Source of the DNA: JBGPBY01 sp041481485
GTDB taxonomy: Bacteria > Acidobacteriota > Terriglobia > 20CM-2-55-15
Assembly: GCA_041481485.1 (NCBI GenBank)
Contig: JBGPBY010000524.1
Coordinates: 1 to 5,168, forward strand
DNA length: 5,168 bases
Reading direction: 5' to 3'
The translations under genes were made by a program, and so were the position numbers. Positions 1-5,168 of this stretch are shown one piece after another (position 1 is the first letter of the stretch; each line of letters opens with the position of its first letter). The notes under the pieces are model-generated. The model worked only from the letters and a program-made list of their open reading frames with translations, did no database searches and was not told where the DNA came from.

Positions 1-264
1 AAGAATACTCTTGAGATCGTCGAGTTCAGCCTTGAGTTTGTCTGACTCGGCCTTGAACTTTGCGTATTCCCGTTCCTGCGCCTGACTCTTGGCGACCTGA
101 GCCTGAAGGGCTTTCAGGTCGGTATTCTTTCCATCGATAGTTGTTTGGATCGGAGACAAATACTGGTACCAGACGGCGCCAAGCGCCAACGAGCAGACTC
201 CGGACACGATCAAAACCTGGAAGTACCAGGCAAGTTTGTCAAATCCCTTAAGCGAGGATGCCAT
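1..264 (-). CDS. pilO: PilO, type IV pilus inner-membrane alignment protein (partial, 3' end off the left edge)
   Basis: The first 88 codons of a bitopic membrane protein are present; the rest lies beyond position 1. The visible part has a short cytoplasmic N-terminus (MASSLKGFDKLAWYFQ), one hydrophobic segment at about residues 13-36, then a highly charged, Lys/Gln/Glu/Ala-rich coiled coil from about residue 45 to the edge. This is the usual PilO layout (helix, periplasmic coiled coil, then a ferredoxin-like domain, here missing). In known type IV pili PilO heterodimerises with PilN and, through PilP, links PilM to the PilQ secretin. The start is ATG; its A is shared with the last base of the pilN stop (TAATG). 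A GGAGG lies 7 nt upstream. Identification rests on position after pilM-pilN plus topology, since the sequence itself is weakly conserved; a GspM-like homologue of a type II secretion system is a less likely alternative. Confidence 0.85.
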   Translation of the reverse strand, partial: MASSLKGFDKLAWYFQVLIVSGVCSLALGAVWYQYLSPIQTTIDGKNTDLKALQAQVAKSQAQEREYAKFKAESDKLKAELDDLKSIL

Positions 265-848
265 TAGTTTGCCTCCTTTGCCGGGGGCAGCGGCAGCGCG
301 AATTCACAAGTCATGCTGAAGGTATAGTTTCCAGACGCATCCTGCGCGTTCTGAAGATTGATGTTTTTGAAATATCCCGTCGCTTCGAGATTCGTTACGA
401 AATCCGCAATGGCATTTACGGAGGTGCCGGTTCCCGCCATACTGAACACCGCGTTGCTCTGCTCCAGACTGTGAAGCCAGACGAATTTCGTCCTGTCGAT
501 CGCATCGTCGAGAATATCCAGGGACCGCACCGGGCTGACCTGATTCCGCTTCAGCCCCTGAATGATCTTGATGCGGGCTTCAAGCATCTTTTTGCGCCCC
601 TCGAAAATCTGGTCCTGTTTGATGATGGCCGCGAGCCGGTCGCGTTCTGCCGTCGCCTGGGCGATCTGCAGATTGACGTTCTTCAGCTCATTATTCAGGC
701 TGGTGTACCACCAGAATCCGCCAACGCCTGAACCGATCACAATCAATATGAGGAATAGCGGCAGCGCCCGGGATGGACCCGCTGGGACCGCCGCGATTGC
801 CTTTCCGTTCTTTTTTGTTGGAGCGCCCGATAAATTGACCCGAATCAT
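264..848 (-). CDS. pilN: PilN, type IV pilus inner-membrane alignment protein
   Basis: A 194-residue bitopic protein. The N-terminus MIRVNLSG corresponds to the conserved cytoplasmic PilN motif (usually INLLPxR) that inserts into a cleft of PilM; here the core reads VNLSG. A Lys/Pro/Ala-rich linker (9-28) leads to one transmembrane helix at about 29-49, then a periplasmic coiled coil at about 50-98 and a C-terminal alpha/beta domain at about 105-187, with the typical 'W-L-x-S-L' strand near 124-128. Known role: PilN pairs with PilO in the periplasm and transmits the position of PilM to the outer parts of the pilus machine. Its ATG overlaps the pilM stop as ATGA, and an AGAGGA (857-862) lies 8 nt upstream inside pilM, so translation is probably coupled. 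Length is close to that of typical PilN proteins. The final residues (PLPPAKEAN) look unstructured. Confidence 0.92.
   Translation of the reverse strand: MIRVNLSGAPTKKNGKAIAAVPAGPSRALPLFLILIVIGSGVGGFWWYTSLNNELKNVNLQIAQATAERDRLAAIIKQDQIFEGRKKMLEARIKIIQGLKRNQVSPVRSLDILDDAIDRTKFVWLHSLEQSNAVFSMAGTGTSVNAIADFVTNLEATGYFKNINLQNAQDASGNYTFSMTCEFALPLPPAKEAN
271..276 (-). promoter_or_regulatory. Ribosome binding site of pilO
   Basis: GGAGGC on the minus strand, inside the end of pilN, with the GGAGG core 7 nt from the pilO ATG. It supports the ATG at 264 and gives pilO its own good initiation signal in addition to coupling through the overlapping pilN stop. Confidence 0.75.
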
Positions 849-1900
849 TGATCAAATCCTCTCAATGCAAGGCCCACCGCAACGGCTAACGATGGTCCAA
901 GCGCGGTTACTTTTGCCGTATCTACCTTTGAACTGATCGTCACGGACTTAAAAGGATCCAAAACCTGAGTGGGACAGCCAAACGTGTCTTCGATCCGTTG
1001 GGCTAAACCTGCGATCCGCGACGTACCTCCGCTGATCAAAACCTGTGAGATCGTTTCCTTGGGATAGGTTTCGCGGAAGAAATCGAAGGTCTTTTGCACT
1101 TCCATGACCAGCATGTCGGTGACGGATTCCAGAAGCGGCTGCACCATCTGCGCTTCTTCTTCGCCGCCCGTTTTTCCGAGCTTGAGATCCTCGGCTTCCT
1201 GAAACGACATCTGGAGTTCTTTCTGCAGGATATCGGTGTATTGATTGCCGCCGATGGAAACATCGCGGATGAACAGTGGCATCCCGCCTTTTGTGATGTT
1301 GATGTTCATCAGGGATGCACCTATGTTCAGCAGAGCAATCGTCGCTTTCGAATCCACGGAATAGTTGGCTTCAAACGCATTCTGCAGGGCAAACGCGTCA
1401 ATATCGACGACGTCGGCGTTGCGTCCGGCGGAACGAATGACATTGGTGTGGTTCTGAATTTTGTCCTTCTTGGCGACGACCAGCAGGACTTCCATCTCCG
1501 GATCTCCGCTTCCGGAAGGTCCGATCACCTGATAGTCGAGATTGACTTCCGATATCTGAAACGGAATGTGCTGCTCGGCATCGAACTGAATGGAAGCATC
1601 CACCTCCGCGTTGGTGGCACCAGGAACCATGATCCGCTTGACGATAACGGAATGTCCTGAAACCCCAGCGGATATGCCTTTGGGTTTAAATTTGCCGATC
1701 TGCAAGACTCTCTTAATGGATTCGGCAACAGAGCGGCCATCCATGATGGCGCCATCGACAACTGCATCCGGCTCCAGAGTTTCTGAGGCAAAGGCAGTAA
1801 GTTCCAGGCCCTTCCGGGATTTCGTCAACTCGACAGCCTTGACGGAATTCGATCCGATATCCAGACCGATCAGTGGTTTGGTTCTATTCAGCAGTCCCAT
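845..1900 (-). CDS. pilM: PilM, actin-like cytoplasmic ATPase-fold protein of the type IV pilus
   Basis: A 351-residue full-length PilM. Actin/FtsA-fold landmarks are visible in order: phosphate-1 motif IGLDIGSNSVKAVEL (11-25), the conserved PilM stretch around EQHIPFQISEVNLDYQV (109-125), a phosphate-2 type segment LLNIGASLMNI (190-200), an adenosine-type glycine motif ISGGTSRIAGL (289-299), and the C-terminal GPSLAVAVGLALR (335-347). There is no signal peptide or membrane helix, in keeping with a cytoplasmic protein held at the inner membrane by the PilN N-terminus. Known role: a structural and nucleotide-binding component of the alignment complex, needed for pilus assembly and twitching. 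It starts 9 nt after the HTH gene. The nearest purine-rich site, AGAGGA at 1913-1918, overlaps the end of that gene and is 12 nt from the ATG, rather far for a strong ribosome site. The 3' end overlaps pilN by 4 nt. Confidence 0.95.
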   Translation of the reverse strand: MGLLNRTKPLIGLDIGSNSVKAVELTKSRKGLELTAFASETLEPDAVVDGAIMDGRSVAESIKRVLQIGKFKPKGISAGVSGHSVIVKRIMVPGATNAEVDASIQFDAEQHIPFQISEVNLDYQVIGPSGSGDPEMEVLLVVAKKDKIQNHTNVIRSAGRNADVVDIDAFALQNAFEANYSVDSKATIALLNIGASLMNINITKGGMPLFIRDVSIGGNQYTDILQKELQMSFQEAEDLKLGKTGGEEEAQMVQPLLESVTDMLVMEVQKTFDFFRETYPKETISQVLISGGTSRIAGLAQRIEDTFGCPTQVLDPFKSVTISSKVDTAKVTALGPSLAVAVGLALRGFDQ

Positions 1901-1909
1901 GGTTAGTTG

Positions 1910-2140
1910 CTATCCTCTATTGGCATTTATCGTCTTTTGTTGAGCAATCTTCACATCCATCAGCTGTTCGCTCACCGTTTCCATCCATCGATCCAGCAGG
2001 TCTTTCTTGAATCTCCATCGATTTCCCAACTTGAATGCAGGAACCCGCCCCTGGCTGAGGTACTTGTACAAAGTGTCGGGTGAGACTCCGAGGTATTCGG
2101 AGGCTTCGCGCAGCGTCATTACATCCTTGTGTCGAGTCAT
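1910..2140 (-). CDS. Small excisionase/MerR-type helix-turn-helix DNA-binding protein
   Basis: A 76-residue protein consisting almost entirely of one winged HTH of the excisionase family ('helix-turn-helix domain 17' type). The HTH is MTLREASEYLGVSPDTLYKY (8-27), followed by a wing around GRVPAFKLGNRWRF (31-44) and a short helix KKDLLDRWME (45-54); the last 20 residues look like an extra helix or tail. These proteins bind DNA, either as phage/plasmid excision factors or as transcription regulators. There is no integrase, att site or other mobile-element sign here, and the gene sits 9 nt before pilM, so a regulator of the pilus operon is the better guess (inference). Start choice is uncertain: ATG at 2140 and ATG at 2119 (residue 8, where most family members begin) each have an AAGG 5-6 nt upstream, each supplied by a copy of the 22-bp repeat. 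The stop is TAG. Confidence 0.88.
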   Translation of the reverse strand: MTRHKDVMTLREASEYLGVSPDTLYKYLSQGRVPAFKLGNRWRFKKDLLDRWMETVSEQLMDVKIAQQKTINANRG

Positions 2141-2177
2141 ACCCTGCCTTGTGTCTCGTGAAGGACATCCTTGTGTC
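2121..2177. repeat. Three CCTTGTGTC direct repeats at exact 22-bp spacing (probable operator)
   Basis: The 9-mer CCTTGTGTC occurs at 2125-2133, 2147-2155 and 2169-2177, so the starts are exactly 22 bp apart, about two helical turns. The first and third copies extend to a 13-mer, ACATCCTTGTGTC (2121-2133 and 2165-2177). The third copy is also part of a dyad, GACA-N6-TGTC (2164-2177). On the coding strand each unit reads GACACAAGG. The array overlaps the start of the HTH gene and its leader. Same-face tandem sites are typical of cooperative binding by a small HTH protein, so autoregulation of the HTH-pilMNO operon is plausible (inference). No fourth copy was found one period further in either direction. 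Confidence 0.75.
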
Positions 2178-2334
2178 TACCTGTTTTCCCCAGGCTTCAA
2201 CCGTGTATTGCCGATTCCTCATTGCAGTTGTCACGATCTGTTGCCGGTATCATGGAATTCGAAACTAACGTGGGGACATATGGGCAGCAAGAGGTACTTT
2301 CGAAGGTTGTCGAAGATGAAAACGGGAATGGAGG

Positions 2335-3879
2335 CTAGTCTTTGAGAACGACCGGATGATTCATTTTCAGCCAGGAATGGCGCTTGAATTCCGTATCGCT
2401 GCGTTCGGGAAAATCCGTGCGATAGTGTGCCCCACGGCTCTCCAAACGAAGAATGGCGCCCTTGAGGATCAACTCGGCGACTAGACGCATGTTCGCGGTT
2501 TCCAATGCATCTTTTGACGGTTCCGGCGATGCCATCCAGTTCCTGTCCATGTCTTCCAGAAACTTCAACCCTGCCATCATGCCTGAGGCATCGCGAATGA
2601 TTCCGGCATCATGCCACGCGGTTTCACGAATCTGCTGGCGGGAGAACTCCACGTCCTCGGGAACTCGAATGCTGAAATTGTCCATGTATTTCCGCAACGA
2701 TGATGCGGGTTCTGCAGCCATGGATTCTGCAGCCCGCTTGCCGAAAACCACGCATTCCAAAAGTGAGTTGCTTGCCAGCCGATTCGCTCCGTGCACTCCC
2801 GAAGAAGCGACTTCTCCGGCAGCATACAATCCGGGAAGAGAAGTACGTCCGCAAAGGTCCGTAAAAATTCCCCCCATGAAATAGTGCGCGGCCGGAACGA
2901 CTGGCAACGGCTGACGTGCGATATCAAACCCATGTTCCAGACAAAACGCATAGATCTGCGGAAAGCGGCCGCGCAGGACATCCGAGGGAATACGTCCAAA
3001 ATCCAGGCGGACTTTGTTCTTTTCCAAAAGACGCTTATAAATGGCCCGGGCAACCACATCGCGTGGAGCAAGTTCGTCAACGAAGCGATTCCCGTCTCCA
3101 TCAATCAGAATGGCACCTTCGCCGCGAACCGCCTCCGATATCAGAAAGGGCGGAATTCCGGGTAGGCTCAGCGCCGTCGGATGGAACTGGACGAATTCCA
3201 TGTCCCGCAACAGCGCTCCGGCACGAAATCCAAGCGAAAATCCATCGCCGGTTGCGACCGAAGGATTCGTGGTTTCCCGATAAACCTGGCCCGCTCCACC
3301 GGAAGCAATCAGAGTTGCACGAGATGAAACGCTGTACTCGAGCCCTTTCTGAACGAAGCGCACTCCATGAACCCGGCCGTCCTCGACGGCCAGATACTTC
3401 ACGAAGGCAAACGGAATGGCTTCGACTGAGGGGAGAGATCGAACTCGTTCCGAAAGCGACCGGATGATTTCGCGGCCGGTCGCATCACCGTGAGCATGAA
3501 GAACCCGCGCCTGACTGTGAGCGCCTTCGCGTGCCAGGGCTATCTGACCGTCCTGGCGGTCGAACTCCGTTCCCCACTCCAGAAGTTTCTGAATTTCGCG
3601 CGGAGCTTCGTCTGCAAGGATCCTGACCGCAGACTCATCGCATAATCCAGCACCGGCGGCGAGGGTGTCGGAAAAATGCAGGTCGGTGGAATCCGATTCG
3701 CTGACCGCGGCCGCAATGCCTCCCTGCGCGTAACGGGAATTCGATTCCGTGAGTTCGGTTTTCGTCAGAAGAAGGACGCGTCCGGTCTTTGCCAGATCTG
3801 CCGCAGCGCGGAGGCCCGCTACGCCGCTGCCAATAATGATGAAGTCTGTTTCAATGTGTTCGTGCGGTCCACCGTTCAC
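2335..3879 (-). CDS. nadB: L-aspartate oxidase (NadB), first enzyme of de novo NAD synthesis
   Basis: A 514-residue flavoprotein that oxidises L-aspartate to iminoaspartate, which NadA then condenses with dihydroxyacetone phosphate to quinolinate; cytoplasmic, FAD-dependent, able to use oxygen or fumarate as acceptor. Visible landmarks: dinucleotide-binding IIIGSGVAGLRAA (14-26); NadB signature SRYAQGGIAA (48-57) and HFSDTLAAGAGLCDE (68-82); REGAHSQARVLHAHGDATG (117-135); catalytic-domain QFHPTAL (231-237); the active-site arginine in APRDVVARAI (271-280); PAAHYFMGGI (329-338); NRLASNSLLE (366-375); and the C-terminal SRGAHYRTDFPE (481-492). Length is slightly below the E. coli enzyme (about 540), with no missing core motif. 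Succinate dehydrogenase/fumarate reductase flavoproteins share the fold, but the signatures and length fit NadB. The start is GTG, overlapping the upstream stop by 4 nt (GTGA), with only a weak ribosome site, so translation probably depends on coupling. nadA and nadC are not in the window. Confidence 0.96.
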   Translation of the reverse strand: MNGGPHEHIETDFIIIGSGVAGLRAAADLAKTGRVLLLTKTELTESNSRYAQGGIAAAVSESDSTDLHFSDTLAAGAGLCDESAVRILADEAPREIQKLLEWGTEFDRQDGQIALAREGAHSQARVLHAHGDATGREIIRSLSERVRSLPSVEAIPFAFVKYLAVEDGRVHGVRFVQKGLEYSVSSRATLIASGGAGQVYRETTNPSVATGDGFSLGFRAGALLRDMEFVQFHPTALSLPGIPPFLISEAVRGEGAILIDGDGNRFVDELAPRDVVARAIYKRLLEKNKVRLDFGRIPSDVLRGRFPQIYAFCLEHGFDIARQPLPVVPAAHYFMGGIFTDLCGRTSLPGLYAAGEVASSGVHGANRLASNSLLECVVFGKRAAESMAAEPASSLRKYMDNFSIRVPEDVEFSRQQIRETAWHDAGIIRDASGMMAGLKFLEDMDRNWMASPEPSKDALETANMRLVAELILKGAILRLESRGAHYRTDFPERSDTEFKRHSWLKMNHPVVLKD

Positions 3880-4670
3880 CGCTCAAAGATAGCACGGGCG
3901 ACTCCAGTCACCCGTTCGGGCTCGGTATCGATGGCCCGCTGAAACGCCTGAACCGCGTTCTGATTTACGCGTCGCAGTAAGAAAAGCAAGCCCGCCAGAA
4001 TGGTCGTTCCGGCAAAGAATACCCATAGACGTGCTTGATCGATTTCAGAATGTCGAACATATTGGGTGAACAACCCGACCAACGACATAAAGGAGAGAAT
4101 AATCAAAGTACCGGTTCCCGGATTCAACGGGGAGGTCAACGAGACGGACCAACGCCGTAGACCGTCCCGTTTCGCTTCAGTCCATCGCCGATAGGTCTGG
4201 TGAGAATCCTGCGCCAGAGAAAGATTGTCGCGGGATTCTTTCCGAATGCGCTCTCTTTCTCTGATGCCAATGAGACTGAAAGACTGTAAGCACCACAACA
4301 GAATGAATCCCTTTCGTTCCAACGGTAGCGGAAAAATCAGAACAACCAGAAACACCCCAATTACCCATGCGAAATTCAGGAGGCGCGCCTTCCGATAAAG
4401 AACCTTCGCCTTCCGAATCTGAAGGATCCATTCCACGAAGTCGACAGGAGCATCAGCCGAAATCTCAATGCGGCTGCCGTTCAGCCAGTATCGCGGATGC
4501 AGAGCCCACTGCCGAATCAGAGACAGAACGGCATCCAGAATCAAAGACGCGGATCCGCGGCTTTCCACGGAATCATCGAATGTGCACATCATCTGATCCT
4601 GAAACTGTTTCCGAAACTGTCCAGGATGCAGTCGAAGCAGAAGTTCGTAGACGGATCGAACGGTGACCAT
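3876..4670 (-). CDS. Uncharacterised multi-pass membrane protein linked to a PadR regulator
   Basis: A protein of 264 residues (265 if the GTG at 4673 is used) of unrecognised function. Numbering from the GTG, the N-terminal ~80 residues are a soluble, probably helical region starting VYELLLRLHPGQFRKQFQ (8-25), a pattern I associate with acidobacterial PadR-linked membrane proteins. Four likely membrane helices follow at about 100-117, 122-137, 186-204 and 214-233. Between the second and third is a strongly charged loop (138-176, starting RERERIRKESRD), and a short charged tail ends at residue 265. The ATG at 4670 is preferred because GAGG lies 6 nt upstream; it shares one base with the padR stop (TGATG). 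The 3' end overlaps nadB by 4 nt. Layout resembles the alpha-helical signalling membrane partners often encoded next to PadR-like regulators, so a sensor or anti-regulator role is a reasonable inference, not a demonstrated one. No enzyme or transporter motif is visible. Confidence 0.85.
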   Translation of the reverse strand: MVTVRSVYELLLRLHPGQFRKQFQDQMMCTFDDSVESRGSASLILDAVLSLIRQWALHPRYWLNGSRIEISADAPVDFVEWILQIRKAKVLYRKARLLNFAWVIGVFLVVLIFPLPLERKGFILLWCLQSFSLIGIRERERIRKESRDNLSLAQDSHQTYRRWTEAKRDGLRRWSVSLTSPLNPGTGTLIILSFMSLVGLFTQYVRHSEIDQARLWVFFAGTTILAGLLFLLRRVNQNAVQAFQRAIDTEPERVTGVARAIFER

Positions 4671-5008
4671 CACTTCCCTCGGATCGGCCGCAGCTGCGAT
4701 TTCGCGACTCGGAAAATATTTTCAAGTCGATGGATTTCCGCTCCGAGCACCCGCCTGCCCATCGCAGTCAGACGGTAGTAGCGTCGGCGGATATCATCAC
4801 TGCGCTTCGGCGATTCGGAAACCAGGCCCTGATCGAGCAAACGCTGCAGATTGTCATACAGTGTTCCTGGCCCCAGCTTGTACTGATCATCCGACTGTCG
4901 AGCCACTTGCTGCATGATTCCGTATCCGTGACGGTCCTCGCCTGCCAGCGAAATCAAAATGTGAAGGATTGCAGGCGACAGTGGAAGAGATTGGGGTTCG
5001 TTACCCAT
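4670..5008 (-). CDS. PadR-family winged-helix transcriptional regulator
   Basis: A 112-residue single-domain PadR-type regulator. Typical elements are the N-terminal helix LSPAILHILISLAG (10-23), HGYGI (27-31), the recognition-helix region LGPGTLYDNLQRLLDQGL (45-62), the beta-wing ending RRRYYRLTAMG (74-84), and a C-terminal helix (about 85-105) for dimerisation. Short (subfamily-2 like) PadR proteins are usually repressors that bind an inverted repeat in their own promoter and release it on binding a ligand or partner. Just such a repeat overlaps the -10 box here. The gene is first in a chain with the membrane protein and nadB and shares a base at its stop with the next ATG. The ATG is only 11 nt from the -10 box and has no real Shine-Dalgarno sequence, so a nearly leaderless message is likely. 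What signal it senses cannot be read from the sequence. Confidence 0.93.
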   Translation of the reverse strand: MGNEPQSLPLSPAILHILISLAGEDRHGYGIMQQVARQSDDQYKLGPGTLYDNLQRLLDQGLVSESPKRSDDIRRRYYRLTAMGRRVLGAEIHRLENIFRVAKSQLRPIRGK

Positions 5009-5013
5009 AGTCA

Positions 5014-5033
5014 GAATCCGTTATATCGGATTC
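5014..5033. promoter_or_regulatory. Inverted repeat over the -10 box, probable PadR operator
   Basis: GAATCCG (5014-5020) and CGGATTC (5027-5033) are perfect inverted copies around a 6-nt AT-only centre. An outer C/G pair at 5012/5035 extends the dyad with one mismatch between. The right half and centre, read on the coding strand, cover the -10 hexamer, so a bound dimer would block RNA polymerase. The half-site differs from the ATGT/ACAT half-site of the classical phenolic-acid PadR. Binding by the adjacent PadR is inferred from position. Confidence 0.65.
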
Positions 5034-5049
5034 CGAGTGTCGAAGTCAA
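5020..5049 (-). promoter_or_regulatory. Sigma-70-type promoter of the PadR-membrane protein-nadB operon
   Basis: On the minus strand, TTGACT (5044-5049; 5 of 6 matches to the -35 consensus) is followed after 18 nt by TATAAC (5020-5025; 5 of 6 matches to the -10 consensus). The -10 box ends 11 nt before the padR ATG, so transcription should start about 4-5 nt before the start codon. It is the only good promoter seen in the window, and because the three downstream genes overlap it probably serves nadB too. Confidence 0.75.
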
Positions 5050-5119
5050 TGCTGCCCGCTTCGAGATTGTTCGCGACAGCGGGAACAAGGCCGCACTCCG
5101 CTTTGTCTTCGTGTCTCCA

Positions 5120-5165
5120 GCCGCGGAGCGGCGGCAGTTCGCTAGCCACCGGCGTCAGCCGGTGG
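5120..5165. repeat. REP-like double hairpin at the right edge
   Basis: Two inverted repeats lie close together in non-coding DNA. GCCGC-GGA-GCGGC (5120-5132) is a 5-bp stem with a 3-nt loop; CCACCGGC-GTCA-GCCGGTGG (5146-5165) is a perfect 8-bp stem with a 4-nt loop. There is no T-run on either strand within the window, so an intrinsic terminator is not supported, although the window ends 3 nt later. A GC-rich pair of palindromes in a gene gap resembles the repetitive extragenic palindromes scattered in many acidobacterial and similar genomes. Only one copy is visible here, so dispersal is inferred. The stretch 5050-5115 upstream of the padR promoter holds no recognisable gene. Confidence 0.55.
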
Positions 5166-5168
5166 AAT

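Noticed and set aside
1094..1660. A 188-codon open frame on the plus strand, opposite pilM
   Set aside because: It lies wholly within pilM, whose motifs and length are intact; the translation resembles no family and is His/Asp-rich in the way antisense shadows of coding DNA usually are.
1910..2140. The HTH gene as a phage or integrative-element excisionase
   Set aside because: No integrase, att-like repeat next to a tRNA, or other mobile gene lies in the window, and the gene is tightly packed with pilM.
1917..2234. A 105-codon minus-strand frame overlapping the HTH gene in another frame
   Set aside because: The HTH frame has a clear conserved fold; this frame has none and reads through the repeat array.
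2191..2240. Possible promoters for the HTH-pilMNO operon (GTGACA with CAATAC at 18 nt; TTGAAG with TAGACA at 15 nt)
   Set aside because: Each has a poor -10 match or bad spacing, so neither is better than chance. A promoter is expected in the 2141-2334 gap but could not be placed.
2295..2320. Short inverted repeat after nadB (CTTCGA...TCGAAG type) as a terminator
   Set aside because: The stem is weak and no T-run follows on the minus strand; read-through from nadB into the pilus genes cannot be excluded.
2916..3467. A 183-codon open frame on the plus strand, opposite nadB
   Set aside because: It is entirely antisense to a well-conserved enzyme, has low-complexity Arg/Pro/Ser composition and no recognisable domain.
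2335..3879. The flavoprotein as a succinate dehydrogenase or fumarate reductase subunit
   Set aside because: The SRYAQGGIAA signature, length and C-terminal SRGAHYRTDFPE pattern fit NadB, and no iron-sulfur or membrane-anchor subunit gene is adjacent.

Overview
All seven genes lie on the minus strand, so the window reads right to left. They form two gene chains. The upstream chain (about 5008 to 2335) is a PadR-type regulator, an unrecognised four-helix membrane protein and L-aspartate oxidase (nadB), joined by 1-nt and 4-nt stop/start overlaps. After a 194-nt gap, the second chain (2140 to the left edge) is a small excisionase-type helix-turn-helix protein followed by pilM, pilN and pilO. 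These are the inner-membrane alignment genes of a type IV pilus (or a related type II secretion machine). pilO runs off the left edge; pilP and pilQ would be expected beyond it.

The organism is probably an acidobacterium. The reasons are the moderate-to-high G+C, the PadR gene paired with a membrane protein whose N-terminus resembles the 'LHPxxFRxxF..xM' segment common in Acidobacteria, the HTH-pilM-pilN-pilO order, and a hairpin-rich intergenic repeat at the right edge. This is inference from general resemblance; no rRNA or other marker gene is present.

Regulatory DNA is the most informative part. The PadR gene has a good sigma-70-type promoter (TTGACT, 18 nt, TATAAC) whose -10 box sits inside a perfect 7-bp inverted repeat. 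This suggests autorepression by PadR, and the start codon lies so close to the -10 box that the mRNA should be nearly leaderless. Because the next two genes overlap, the same promoter probably drives nadB. The gap before the pilus chain holds three copies of CCTTGTGTC spaced exactly 22 bp apart, overlapping the start of the HTH gene. They look like a tandem operator on one face of the helix, possibly for that HTH protein.

How the genes may work together: PilM (cytoplasmic, actin-like) binds the N-terminus of PilN, PilN pairs with PilO in the periplasm, and the HTH protein may set their expression. In the other chain, PadR and the membrane protein look like a sensor/repressor pair whose operon also carries the first enzyme of de novo NAD synthesis. 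No tRNA, rRNA, CRISPR array, insertion sequence or convincing intrinsic terminator was seen.
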